Position numbers and translations under genes: made by a program
Shown here: one piece after another, positions 39,823 through 47,689 of the stretch
Layout of the letters: every line of letters begins with the position of its first letter
Position numbering within the stretch: the stretch's first letter is position 1
Notes under the pieces: model-generated
The model's input: the letters and a program-made list of their open reading frames with translations, nothing else
Database searches by the model: none
Told to the model about the DNA's origin: nothing
Assembly: GCA_903908555.1 (NCBI GenBank)
Contig: CAIVSG010000171.1
Span: 1 to 47,689 of the forward strand
Length of the DNA: 47,689 nucleotides
Reading direction: 5' to 3'
From: an uncultured Chlorobiaceae bacterium
Lineage (GTDB): Bacteria; Bacteroidota; Chlorobiia; Chlorobiales; Chlorobiaceae

Positions 39823-40896
39823 TCAAGCAAGAAGGTGTAGACGGGAAAAAACATAGTCGAGAGAGTCTTCGTTGAGCACAATCCTTGAAAAGCCTGTTGA
39901 GTCCAGTTCTGTGGGGCGGTTATCACGATCACTGGTAAATTTACGGCTCTGTTTGCCGTTATACCAGTAGACAAGGCGTATTTTATTTCCTTCAATTTCA
40001 AGGGCTGTGATACCTCGTTTACCTATGGCACAGCCGGAGTTGAAAACACTTGGAATGGTAAGACTGTTATAGAGGCCACTGCGGAGACCGATTTTTTTAC
40101 CGCGTTTGTAGCATGTGGCGAGTTCGATTTTCATTGCTGAAATTTTCTTCTCTATTGCGGCGCGTTTTTCTGCGTCGGCTGTTGGATACGCCCTGCAGAG
40201 TTCCTCGATGCGGAAGTTGAGAAAATCCACTTTGGAGAGGGATTCAAACAAAGGGCGATGGGTGTGACCTATGATGGAAACAATTTTTGCCTGGTTTGAA
40301 AACTCATAAATTGATTTTTCGATTGCGAACCTGCGACGGCTGTTGTAGGCTGTTGAAAAGTTTCGTATGCCTACCGGCTTTGCTATGTAACGGAGAAAAA
40401 AAACAACGGAGCGACTGACTATGGGGTATGTCTCCCACAACAGTACCGATGCCTGATGGCCGTGAAGAACAAGTATGGTTTCATCGCCGTAGAGAAATTT
40501 CAGGGATTTGACCATCGAAGAGGCAAGAGGGTAGGCCTTTTCTTCCAGCAATTCAGCATCATGGTTGCCATAGGTTTTCCAAAAAAAACCGTTATGCTCG
40601 AATTTGAGAAACAGATCATACATATCTCCCCAAGTATCGACAATGCTATCAAGAGGAAATTTGAACAGTTCCTCTATATCGCCATTAAGGACGAGACTGT
40701 ATTTTTCGGGCAGATAGTAACTTCCGAGCATGGCTTTGACCAGTTCGGCGTTGCGGCGAAAATCATCACGCCTGCCGCCATTGCCCATGTGCAGGTCGCT
40801 GAGAATAAGGACTTTTGAGGATTGACCGAGAGTAACCGCCTTCGCTTTCTGAAGCAGTAGTTCAAGCTGGGGATGTTTTTTTGTACTTAGACTCAT
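39823..40896 (-). CDS. Calcineurin-like metallophosphoesterase (UDP-diacylglucosamine hydrolase-like)
   Basis: LILSDLHMGNGGRRDDF, LNGDIEELF, GNHDAELL, LVLHGHQASV, SIIGHTHRPLFE. Confidence 0.88.
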   Translation of the reverse strand: MSLSTKKHPQLELLLQKAKAVTLGQSSKVLILSDLHMGNGGRRDDFRRNAELVKAMLGSYYLPEKYSLVLNGDIEELFKFPLDSIVDTWGDMYDLFLKFEHNGFFWKTYGNHDAELLEEKAYPLASSMVKSLKFLYGDETILVLHGHQASVLLWETYPIVSRSVVFFLRYIAKPVGIRNFSTAYNSRRRFAIEKSIYEFSNQAKIVSIIGHTHRPLFESLSKVDFLNFRIEELCRAYPTADAEKRAAIEKKISAMKIELATCYKRGKKIGLRSGLYNSLTIPSVFNSGCAIGKRGITALEIEGNKIRLVYWYNGKQSRKFTSDRDNRPTELDSTGFSRIVLNEDSLDYVFSRLHLLA

Positions 40897-41098
40897 AATG
40901 TTACTACAGCCTGGTCTCCCTCCCAGTGTATAATTGTGTTCCAGAATGAAGGGTTATTATGATATACCTAAAATAATTTACCCTCGCAATATTGAATCCA
41001 GCTGAGCCAGCCCTGGAGATTAAGGAAAAAGAGAAAAAATAGCTTTCTTATGAACTCTCTCTTAGTTTGTATTGATTTATTAATATTCTATCAAGATT

Positions 41099-41752
41099 TT
41101 GATTACTCCCCTGCGATTCAGAAAAATCCGTGAGATGCTTCTTCACCGGCAGCCTGATCTAACGGTTGTTATGGATAATGTGAATAAGGCTCACAATCTG
41201 TCGGCGATTCTGCGTAGCTGTGATGTTGTAGGCATCGGTCATGTCCAGGCAGTTTCGTACCGAAAATACATTCATGCCAGACAGAATAATGCTGCTGCCG
41301 GGTCAAGTAAATGGACAAAGCTGCATCTCTTTCATGACATTGCAACGGTCTATGAAAAATTGGCCGGGGAGGGCATGCAGATCCTTGTGGCAACGAACAG
41401 GGAAGGATGTGTTGATTTCAGAGATGTGGATTATACGGTTCCGACTGCAGTGGTGGTTGGGGCTGAATGGGACGGGATTTCGAATGAGGCTGTCAATGGC
41501 GCTGATCATACTATTTCGGTACCGATGCTGGGGATGGTTGAGTCGCTGAATGTTTCTGTAGCGACAGGCGTTATTCTTTTTGAAGCTCAGCGCCAGAGGG
41601 AGAACAAGGGAATGTACGCTACTCAGCAGCTTGACCCTGAGCTGTTTGAACGGTTGCTTTTTGAAGCTACCTATCCGCGCCTGAGCCATGAGTTGAGGGT
41701 GAATGGCACTTCTTATCCTGCGCTTGATGAGCACGGGAATATCGGGGTTTGA
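41099..41752 (+). CDS. trmH: tRNA (guanosine-2'-O-)-methyltransferase, TrmH/SpoU family
   Basis: RFRKIREMLLHRQPDLTVVMDNVNKAHNLSAILRSCDVVGI, VVGAEWDGISNEAVNGADHTISVPMLGMVESLNVSVATGVILFE; TTG start supported by family-type N-terminus. Confidence 0.85.
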   Translation: MITPLRFRKIREMLLHRQPDLTVVMDNVNKAHNLSAILRSCDVVGIGHVQAVSYRKYIHARQNNAAAGSSKWTKLHLFHDIATVYEKLAGEGMQILVATNREGCVDFRDVDYTVPTAVVVGAEWDGISNEAVNGADHTISVPMLGMVESLNVSVATGVILFEAQRQRENKGMYATQQLDPELFERLLFEATYPRLSHELRVNGTSYPALDEHGNIGV

Positions 41753-41756
41753 AAGA

Positions 41757-41817
41757 AAGTGGGCAGTGCTGAGTGCTGAGTGAAATCAGTTGGCAGTTGG
41801 CAGTGGGCAGTGGGCAT
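41757..41817 (+). repeat. Heptad repeat block (gtgctgagtgctgag + ttggcag variants)
   Basis: Direct reading; begins ~5 nt after trmH-like stop. Confidence 0.85.
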
Positions 41818-41839
41818 CATTCAATAATATGGTTTGGTT

Positions 41840-42232
41840 ATGAGACATGTTGGGGCGAGTATTATTTTTTTTAATGGGCGGCATGAGGTTTTGCTGGTGC
41901 TTAGGGATGATGTGCCTACTATTGTTTGCCCGAATATGTGGGATCTGCCGGGAGGGCATGTTGAAAATGAGGAAACACCGGAGGAGTGCATTGTTCGGGA
42001 GATGATGGAGGAGATTGAGGTGAATGTGGAGGGTTGCGGGCTTTTCAGGGTTTATGAATTTTCGGACAGGACTGAGCACGTGTTTAGCATGAGTGCGGAG
42101 TTTGATGTGGAAAGCATGGTGCTGCATGAGGGGCAGATGCTGCGATGGTTTTCGCGGGAAGAGGCGGTGAATACTGAACTTGCTTATGGGTTTCATGAGG
42201 TGGTGGTGGAGTTTTTTGAGAGCTTGAAATGA
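41840..42232 (+). CDS. NUDIX hydrolase
   Basis: NUDIX box GGHVENEETPEECIVREMMEEIEV. Confidence 0.93.
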   Translation: MRHVGASIIFFNGRHEVLLVLRDDVPTIVCPNMWDLPGGHVENEETPEECIVREMMEEIEVNVEGCGLFRVYEFSDRTEHVFSMSAEFDVESMVLHEGQMLRWFSREEAVNTELAYGFHEVVVEFFESLK

Positions 42233-42234
42233 AA

Positions 42235-42372
42235 GCAGTGGGCAGTGGGCAGTTGGCAGTTGGCAGTTGGCAGTTGGCAGTAAAAGAAAGATAGATCCCT
42301 CACTGCGTGTGCGGGATGACAAAATGCACGAGTTCGGGATAATTGCCAACTGCTGACTGCCAACTGCTGACT
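42235..42372. repeat. Heptad repeats in inverted pair between convergent NUDIX and umuC genes
   Basis: ttggcagttggcagttggcagttggcag at 42252-42280 versus tgccaactgctgactgccaactgctgac at 42343-42372. Confidence 0.85.
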
Positions 42373-42380
42373 TTGACGCT

Positions 42381-43658
42381 TCAGACTTTTACTTCGAGGA
42401 TGTCGTTCCAGTTGGTGGTGCGGCTTGGGGAGAGGTGGTCCTGGGTGGGCTTCCAGCTTTCGGTGTTTTCGGAGGCGAGGTGGAGTGTGCCTCGGCCGTA
42501 GCGCTGGTTGATGGCGTCCATGGCTTGCATGAGGGTGGTATCACGCTGGTTCGGCTCATCAGGCTCTTCTTCAGGGAAGAGTGAAAGCGTTGTGCTGTAT
42601 GAGGCTTTTGGTACCATTGCGCTCACAATAACGCCTGCTTTTTTATAGATTTTTCCATCTTGAAATATACCGGCAAGGATAGTCTCTGCTGCGCTGAGAA
42701 TTTTTATGGAATCATGGGTTGGATACGGCAGGGCTGCTGTGCGGGTTCCCCAGTAGCGGTTGGCGGATTCATCGAAGGGGTTGGTAGCGATGAAGACTGT
42801 CAGCATGGAGGCGAGTGCGTTCTCCTTGCGCAGCTTGACGGCGCATTTGCCGGCGAATGTTGCCACTGCCTGCTGCAGCTCCGCAAGCGTGGTTACGCTG
42901 CGGCCAAATGATCGCGAGGTGCAGATGCTTTGTTTTGCGGGCCTTACCATCTCCATCTCAAGGCAGGATGTGCCCTGCAACTCGGCCTGAATTCTGGCAC
43001 CGACTATGTGCAGGTGCCTGCGTACCCAGGGAGCGGAGGCTGTTGCAAGATCAGCGGCAGTCGCAATCCTCTTTGCCTGAAGCAGCTTGCTCCATTGCCG
43101 CCCGATTCCCCAGATATCCTCGACTGTTGTACGTTCAAGGGCAGAGTAAATCTCCTCATGGGTTTTAAGTACACAGACTCCCTGATACTCCGGGTTCTTT
43201 TTTGCCAGGCGGTTGGCAATCTTGGCAAGTGTTTTTGTAGGCGCAATGCCGACGCAGACCGGAATGCCGGTATGCTGCCGGATTGTTTGTCGTATGTGCC
43301 GGGCGTAGTCCTTTAAGTCGAAGCGCGTGAAGCTCGACATATCGAGAAAGGCCTCATCGATGGAATAGACTTCGATTTCAGGCGCAAGTTTGCCCAAAAG
43401 TCGCATTACACGGGAGGACATATCGCCGTAAAGGGCATAGTTCGAAGAGAAGACTGAAACATCATGCTTCTTGAGCAGGTCACGGCACTTGAATTCAGGC
43501 GCGCCCATTTTGATGCCGATTGCTTTGGCTTCTTCAGAACGGGCAATGATGCATCCGTCGTTGTTTGAAAGCACAACAACAGGCTGCAGACGCAGCTCGG
43601 GCCTGAAGGTGCGCTCGCATGAGGCGTAGAAATTATTGCAGTCAACAAGTGCAAACAT
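42381..43658 (-). CDS. umuC: DNA polymerase V subunit UmuC (Y-family)
   Basis: MFALVDCNNFYASCERTFRPELRLQPVVVLSNNDGCIIARS, VYSIDEAFLDMSSF, VGIAPTKTLAKIANRLAKK, DIWGIGRQW; start at 43658 preferred over longer ORF. Confidence 0.94.
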   Translation of the reverse strand: MFALVDCNNFYASCERTFRPELRLQPVVVLSNNDGCIIARSEEAKAIGIKMGAPEFKCRDLLKKHDVSVFSSNYALYGDMSSRVMRLLGKLAPEIEVYSIDEAFLDMSSFTRFDLKDYARHIRQTIRQHTGIPVCVGIAPTKTLAKIANRLAKKNPEYQGVCVLKTHEEIYSALERTTVEDIWGIGRQWSKLLQAKRIATAADLATASAPWVRRHLHIVGARIQAELQGTSCLEMEMVRPAKQSICTSRSFGRSVTTLAELQQAVATFAGKCAVKLRKENALASMLTVFIATNPFDESANRYWGTRTAALPYPTHDSIKILSAAETILAGIFQDGKIYKKAGVIVSAMVPKASYSTTLSLFPEEEPDEPNQRDTTLMQAMDAINQRYGRGTLHLASENTESWKPTQDHLSPSRTTNWNDILEVKV

Positions 43659-43680
43659 GGTTGGTGGTCTCCCGGCGCTG

Positions 43681-44133
43681 TTATCTCGGCTTGTGGATAA
43701 TATAGGCAAGCATTCCCCAGACGAGAAAATCATTTTCTTCAGTGATCCTGATAGGCTTGAACTCGGCGTTGGCAGGCATGAGGTAGATGCCATCCGCCTT
43801 CATGGCCAGGCGCTTCAGGGTAAACTCGCCGTCTATGAAGCAGACTGCAATATCACCGTCTTTCGGCTCAAGCGCCTTGTCGATAACAAGCAGGTCGCCA
43901 TCTGCTATACCTGCATCAATCATGGAGTGCCCTTTCACTCTGGCGTAGAAGGTGGCTTCAGGGTGCTTGATAAGCTCTTTATTGAGATCAAGGGCCATCT
44001 CGATATAGTCTTCAGCAGGCGAAGGAAATCCGGCAGAGACTGGAGAGCCGGCAAACGGAAGCTTGAGCTCGGTTGTGTAGTCCGGGGTATAGAAGTCCAG
44101 CACGGGGCCGGAATGTATTCGGGAGAGGCGCAT
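43681..44133 (-). CDS. umuD: UmuD/LexA-like S24 peptidase
   Basis: AGFPSPAEDYIE cleavage region, KGHSMIDAGIADGDLLVID, DGEFTLKRL. Confidence 0.93.
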   Translation of the reverse strand: MRLSRIHSGPVLDFYTPDYTTELKLPFAGSPVSAGFPSPAEDYIEMALDLNKELIKHPEATFYARVKGHSMIDAGIADGDLLVIDKALEPKDGDIAVCFIDGEFTLKRLAMKADGIYLMPANAEFKPIRITEENDFLVWGMLAYIIHKPR

Positions 44134-44166
44134 TCGAGGAACCTTGGAATGGGGAGTTAAGGAAGA

Positions 44167-44362
<196 letters not shown>

Positions 44363-44366
44363 TTTT

Positions 44367-45302
44367 TCAGCGCATTGATTCGAGGAAGCGTTCGGCGTCT
44401 ACGGCTGCCATGCATCCGGTTCCTACTGCTGTGACGGCCTGGCGATAGGTGAAGTCCTGAACGTCTCCACAGGCAAATACGCCGGGGACATTGGTTTCGG
44501 TGGATGATTTTTTGGTTAGGATATAGCCGTAGTCATCGGTATCGATCTGCCCGTTGAAGAGCTTGGAATTCGGCTCGTGACCAATTGCTAAAAAGACTCC
44601 ATCACATGGGTGAATTGTGAGTTCACCGGTCTGCACATTTTTCAGGCGAATGCCGGTGACTTTTAGACCATCTCCGAGGATTTCGTCAATAACCTGATTG
44701 ACCATCGTGCTGATTTTCGCATTTTTACGAGTACGGAGCGTCATTATTTTGGAGGCTCTGAACTCTTCGCGACGATGAATAAGTGTAACATGAGAGGCGA
44801 ATTTGGTCAGATAGAGGGCTTCTTCCATTGCTGTATCTCCCCCACCAACAACAACGATATTGCAATCACGGAAGAAAAATCCATCACAGGTAGCACAGGC
44901 CGATACGCCTTTGCCTCGATAACGGCTTTCAGACTCTATGCCGAGCCATTTGGCATTTGCTCCAGTGGCGATAATAAGTGAACGGGTAAAGTATTCGCGA
45001 CCATCCTCAAGCGTAAGACAGAAAGGGCTTCTTGAAAGGTCTACTTCAGTCACACTCCCACTGACAAACTCAGCGCCAAACTTTGTTGCCTGATCGCGCA
45101 TTTTCCCCATGAGTTCAGGACCGCGAATGCCTTCAGGAAAGCCGGGGAAGTTCTCAATCTCTGTGGTGATCATGAGCTGGCCACCCGGCTGATATCCATC
45201 GATGACAAGCGGCTTGAGGTTTGCCCGACCTGTATAGATGGCCGCCGAATATCCGGCAGGTCCCGTTCCCATGATGATTATATCGCGTACTTCAGAGTCC
45301 AT
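44367..45302 (-). CDS. trxB: Thioredoxin reductase
   Basis: [27 protein letters not shown] redox motif, [38 protein letters not shown]. Confidence 0.96.
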   Translation of the reverse strand: MDSEVRDIIIMGTGPAGYSAAIYTGRANLKPLVIDGYQPGGQLMITTEIENFPGFPEGIRGPELMGKMRDQATKFGAEFVSGSVTEVDLSRSPFCLTLEDGREYFTRSLIIATGANAKWLGIESESRYRGKGVSACATCDGFFFRDCNIVVVGGGDTAMEEALYLTKFASHVTLIHRREEFRASKIMTLRTRKNAKISTMVNQVIDEILGDGLKVTGIRLKNVQTGELTIHPCDGVFLAIGHEPNSKLFNGQIDTDDYGYILTKKSSTETNVPGVFACGDVQDFTYRQAVTAVGTGCMAAVDAERFLESMR

Positions 45303-45392
45303 ACTTATTTTTTTTGAGAGAGTTACAGGGAGGATATTCCATCTATCCCGACGCTACACGGCGGATGACGGGTAACTTTTTATAATGATCAT

Positions 45393-45722
45393 TCAGTTGA
45401 GATGCTCGTCAATTTTTTTTGAAATCTGGTTTTTCGGCAAAGCTCCGAGCATTTGATCAACAACCTTACCATTTTTAAAAAGAAGAAGAGCAGGAATACT
45501 TCTGATGCCGAACTGTGCTGCGATGGCAGGGTTTTCATCAACATTGAGCTTTGCAATGACTGCCTTTCCTTCATAATCACCTGCAAGTTCTTCAATAACA
45601 GGTCCGAGCATCATGCAAGGACCGCACCAGGTTGCCCAGAAATCGACCAAGGCAACTTTATCTGAATCCAGAATCTCTGATTTGAAATTCACATCGGTTG
45701 CTGCAAGATATTTTCCACTCAT
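45393..45722 (-). CDS. trxA: Thioredoxin
   Basis: VDFWATWCGPCMMLGPVIEELAGDYEGKAVIAKLNVDENP. Confidence 0.95.
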   Translation of the reverse strand: MSGKYLAATDVNFKSEILDSDKVALVDFWATWCGPCMMLGPVIEELAGDYEGKAVIAKLNVDENPAIAAQFGIRSIPALLLFKNGKVVDQMLGALPKNQISKKIDEHLN

Positions 45723-45861
45723 AGTAATTGCATCCCGTTAAATTAGTAAAAGTAAATATAGATCATAGCAATCTTACTGTTACAAATATATCGGTGCATA
45801 CCTTTAAAAGCTCTAAAGCTAAGCTTAAAAATTTCTTAAAAAGAGAAAGGCTAGGGAATAT

Positions 45862-45980
45862 GACCTATAGGACCAATGGGAGTTATAGGCTGAGTGCTGG
45901 GTGCTGAGTGCTGAGTGAGGAAAGAAAGTGGGCAGTGGGCAGTTGGCAGTTGGCAGTTGGCGGTGGGGGGTGCTGGGTGA
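45862..45980. repeat. Repeat block between the two thioredoxin genes (tatagg motif + gtgctgag + ttggcag)
   Basis: Direct reading. Confidence 0.85.
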
Positions 45981-46058
45981 GGGTGCGGTGGATCGAGAGG
46001 GGCCTGTTATCCCGGCGCGGGAACCGGGATATGGGGCGGGTGTGGGGTATTGGGCGGT

Positions 46059-46388
46059 TCAGGCGATGTGCTCGTCGATTTTTTTTGCGATCTGGTTTTT
46101 CGGCAGAGCACCAAGCATCTGATCAACGACCTGACCGTTTTTGAACACAAGAAGGGAGGGGATGCTTCTGATGCCGTACTGTGCAGCTGTAGCAGGATTT
46201 TCATCGACATTCAGCTTTGCAATGACAGCTTTTCCTTCGTAATCACCAGCAAGCTCTTCGATAACCGGACCGAGCATCATACACGGGCCACACCATGCCG
46301 CCCAGAAGTCTACCAAGGCAACTTTATCTGATTCAAGGATCTCTTTCTGGAAATTCTGGTCGGTTGCTACTAAATATTTTCCGCTCAT
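46059..46388 (-). CDS. Thioredoxin (tandem paralog)
   Basis: VDFWAAWCGPCMMLGPVIEELAGDYEGKAVIAKLNVDENPATAAQYGIRSIPSLLVFKNG. Confidence 0.95.
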   Translation of the reverse strand: MSGKYLVATDQNFQKEILESDKVALVDFWAAWCGPCMMLGPVIEELAGDYEGKAVIAKLNVDENPATAAQYGIRSIPSLLVFKNGQVVDQMLGALPKNQIAKKIDEHIA

Positions 46389-46489
46389 TTTTTATCTACC
46401 TATTTGAATTAGTGAAGGTTTAAAGCTGACTATCCATACAATCGAACAGTGAAGAAAGTAATAAAAATAATTTATTATTTATACCCCGA

Positions 46490-47689
46490 CTACCCTGAAA
46501 TCCGCACATTATCGGGACCAAGAACTTCCTCAAGCTGTTCAATAGTACTTTCGGCAGGGTCGATTGGAATAGTGCGGGCAAAAAGTGTAAGCGTTTCAAT
46601 ATTTTCACCCGACTGTGCTTTGACTTCAAAATCGACTTGCGTCCCTCCCCTGTTTGCATCGAAAATCCTTTTTACTGCTACAAGCTTTTCGAGCTGCTGC
46701 TGATCGTCGGCATCTATTTTAAGAATAATTTTTTTGACAAGGCCTTCTCTTACCTTTTTTATCGGCACAATCTCTCTGACAAGCAGTTTGAGCATACCAC
46801 CACTCACCTCCCCTTCTGCAACAAGCATCAGCACCTCTTCGGGTTTGATAAGATGCCCGTACTGTTCGTAGAGACTTGCAAATACGGTGAAGTCAGCTTT
46901 GCCGGTAAAGTCTTCGATGGAGCCGAACAGCATCTGCTTGCCTTTACGGTCCTGATAAGGCTTTACTGAGACGATAACCCCTATGACTTTATATTGTTTT
47001 GCCTTGACAACCTCTTTCGACTGAAGCTGCAGTGTTGCAAATGCCTGCCAATCCCGCCGGTATGGAGTGAGCGGATGGTGGCTCAGATAGAAACCAACCA
47101 GTTTTTTTTCGTGCAGAAGCTTTTCAGGCTCGGGCATCATTTCGGCAGGCTCCATATCGGGGTAGTGCTCGGCCTCAAGCTGAGCCCCTTCTTCGGCTGA
47201 GAAAAAACCGCATTGGCCGAGCGTGACGGAGCGGTTCTGCATCTGCCCGAATTTGATTGCCTTGTCGACATTGGCAATAAGGCGGGCCCGATGCTTGTCG
47301 AGTTCATCAAAGGCTCCTGAAAGTATGAGGCACTCGAGTGCCTTGCGATTCATGACTCTCAGATCAACCGAGACGGCAAGATCAAAAATGTTTGTAAAGT
47401 CACGCTTCCGGCGGAGCCTGGAGGTGACCACTGCCCGCGCCGCTCCCCCAACCTGCTTGATAGCGCTGAGTCCAACCCGGATGTAGGAGCGTCCATCAAG
47501 ATCTTCAACTGAAAAGAGAGCATCACTTTTATTGATCGATGGCGGCAAGGTTGCTATGCCGAAACTTTTGGCCTCATCGGTCAAGTGTTTCATTCGTTCT
47601 GTATCACCTATTTCACTATTGAGAACGGCTGTCACAAACTCAATCGTGTAGTGGGCTTTGAGATACCCGGTCCAGTAGGCAAGAACTCC
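46490..47689 (-). CDS. dnaE: DNA polymerase III alpha subunit, C-terminal part (runs off window end)
   Basis: AYWTGYLKAHYTIEFVTAVLNSE, SFGIATLPPSINKSDALFSVED, IRVGLSAIKQVGGAA, LILSGAFDELDKHRARLIANVD, GFYLSHHPLTPY; reading frame open through 47689. Confidence 0.95.
   Translation of the reverse strand, partial: GVLAYWTGYLKAHYTIEFVTAVLNSEIGDTERMKHLTDEAKSFGIATLPPSINKSDALFSVEDLDGRSYIRVGLSAIKQVGGAARAVVTSRLRRKRDFTNIFDLAVSVDLRVMNRKALECLILSGAFDELDKHRARLIANVDKAIKFGQMQNRSVTLGQCGFFSAEEGAQLEAEHYPDMEPAEMMPEPEKLLHEKKLVGFYLSHHPLTPYRRDWQAFATLQLQSKEVVKAKQYKVIGVIVSVKPYQDRKGKQMLFGSIEDFTGKADFTVFASLYEQYGHLIKPEEVLMLVAEGEVSGGMLKLLVREIVPIKKVREGLVKKIILKIDADDQQQLEKLVAVKRIFDANRGGTQVDFEVKAQSGENIETLTLFARTIPIDPAESTIEQLEEVLGPDNVRISG

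Noticed and set aside
41786-42349. 187-aa minus-strand ORF with [16 protein letters not shown]
   Set aside because: Translation of heptad repeats plus antisense of NUDIX; not a real protein.
42381-43793. Longer umuC ORF starting at 43793
   Set aside because: The extra 45 N-terminal residues overlap umuD and precede the conserved MFALVDCNNFYASCE start.
46009-46031. ATCCCGG...CCGGGAT hairpin as terminator of the second thioredoxin gene
   Set aside because: Short stem with no clear T-run in the transcription direction; too weak to call.

Overview
The window looks like a chromosomal segment from a green-sulfur-bacterium-type (Chlorobium/Pelodictyon-like) genome; this is inferred from gene content and the abundant heptanucleotide repeats, not from a search. 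Left flank (0-2.4 kb): a PstS-like phosphate-binding protein, a HAD phosphatase and heptad repeats. From 2.7 to 30.2 kb there is a large, mostly co-directional locus. It holds two paralogous sensor kinases, a REC-PAS-PP2C (RsbU/SpoIIE-like) phosphatase, two STAS antagonists and a HATPase anti-sigma-type kinase, interleaved with exopolysaccharide (EPS) genes: WecG/TagA, a polyprenyl-P sugar phosphotransferase, many glycosyltransferases, Wza-like export, a Wzz/Wzc-like co-polymerase, a PglK-like ABC flippase, a Wzy-like polymerase and VanZ. From 31.1 to 39.8 kb there is a minus-strand cassette of Sfp-type PPTase, dimodular NRPS (A-T-C-A-T-TE) and a GT4 glycosyltransferase. It is bordered by a 5'-truncated FkbM methyltransferase and a probable transposase C-terminal remnant. 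Right flank (39.8-47.7 kb): metallophosphoesterase, TrmH-like methyltransferase, NUDIX, UmuC/UmuD, TrxB, two tandem thioredoxins and the 3' part of DnaE. The best novelty candidates are: (i) a partner-switching signalling module built into the EPS operon; (ii) within it, a protein (10885-12282) that looks like a catalytically degenerate fusion of nucleotidyltransferase, left-handed beta-helix and sugar-phosphotransferase, sitting between the two STAS genes; (iii) the acquired NRPS-GT-PPTase cassette, with internal A-domain sequence homogenisation; (iv) two heptanucleotide repeat families, often placed a few nt after stop codons, that are absent from the ~36 kb interior.
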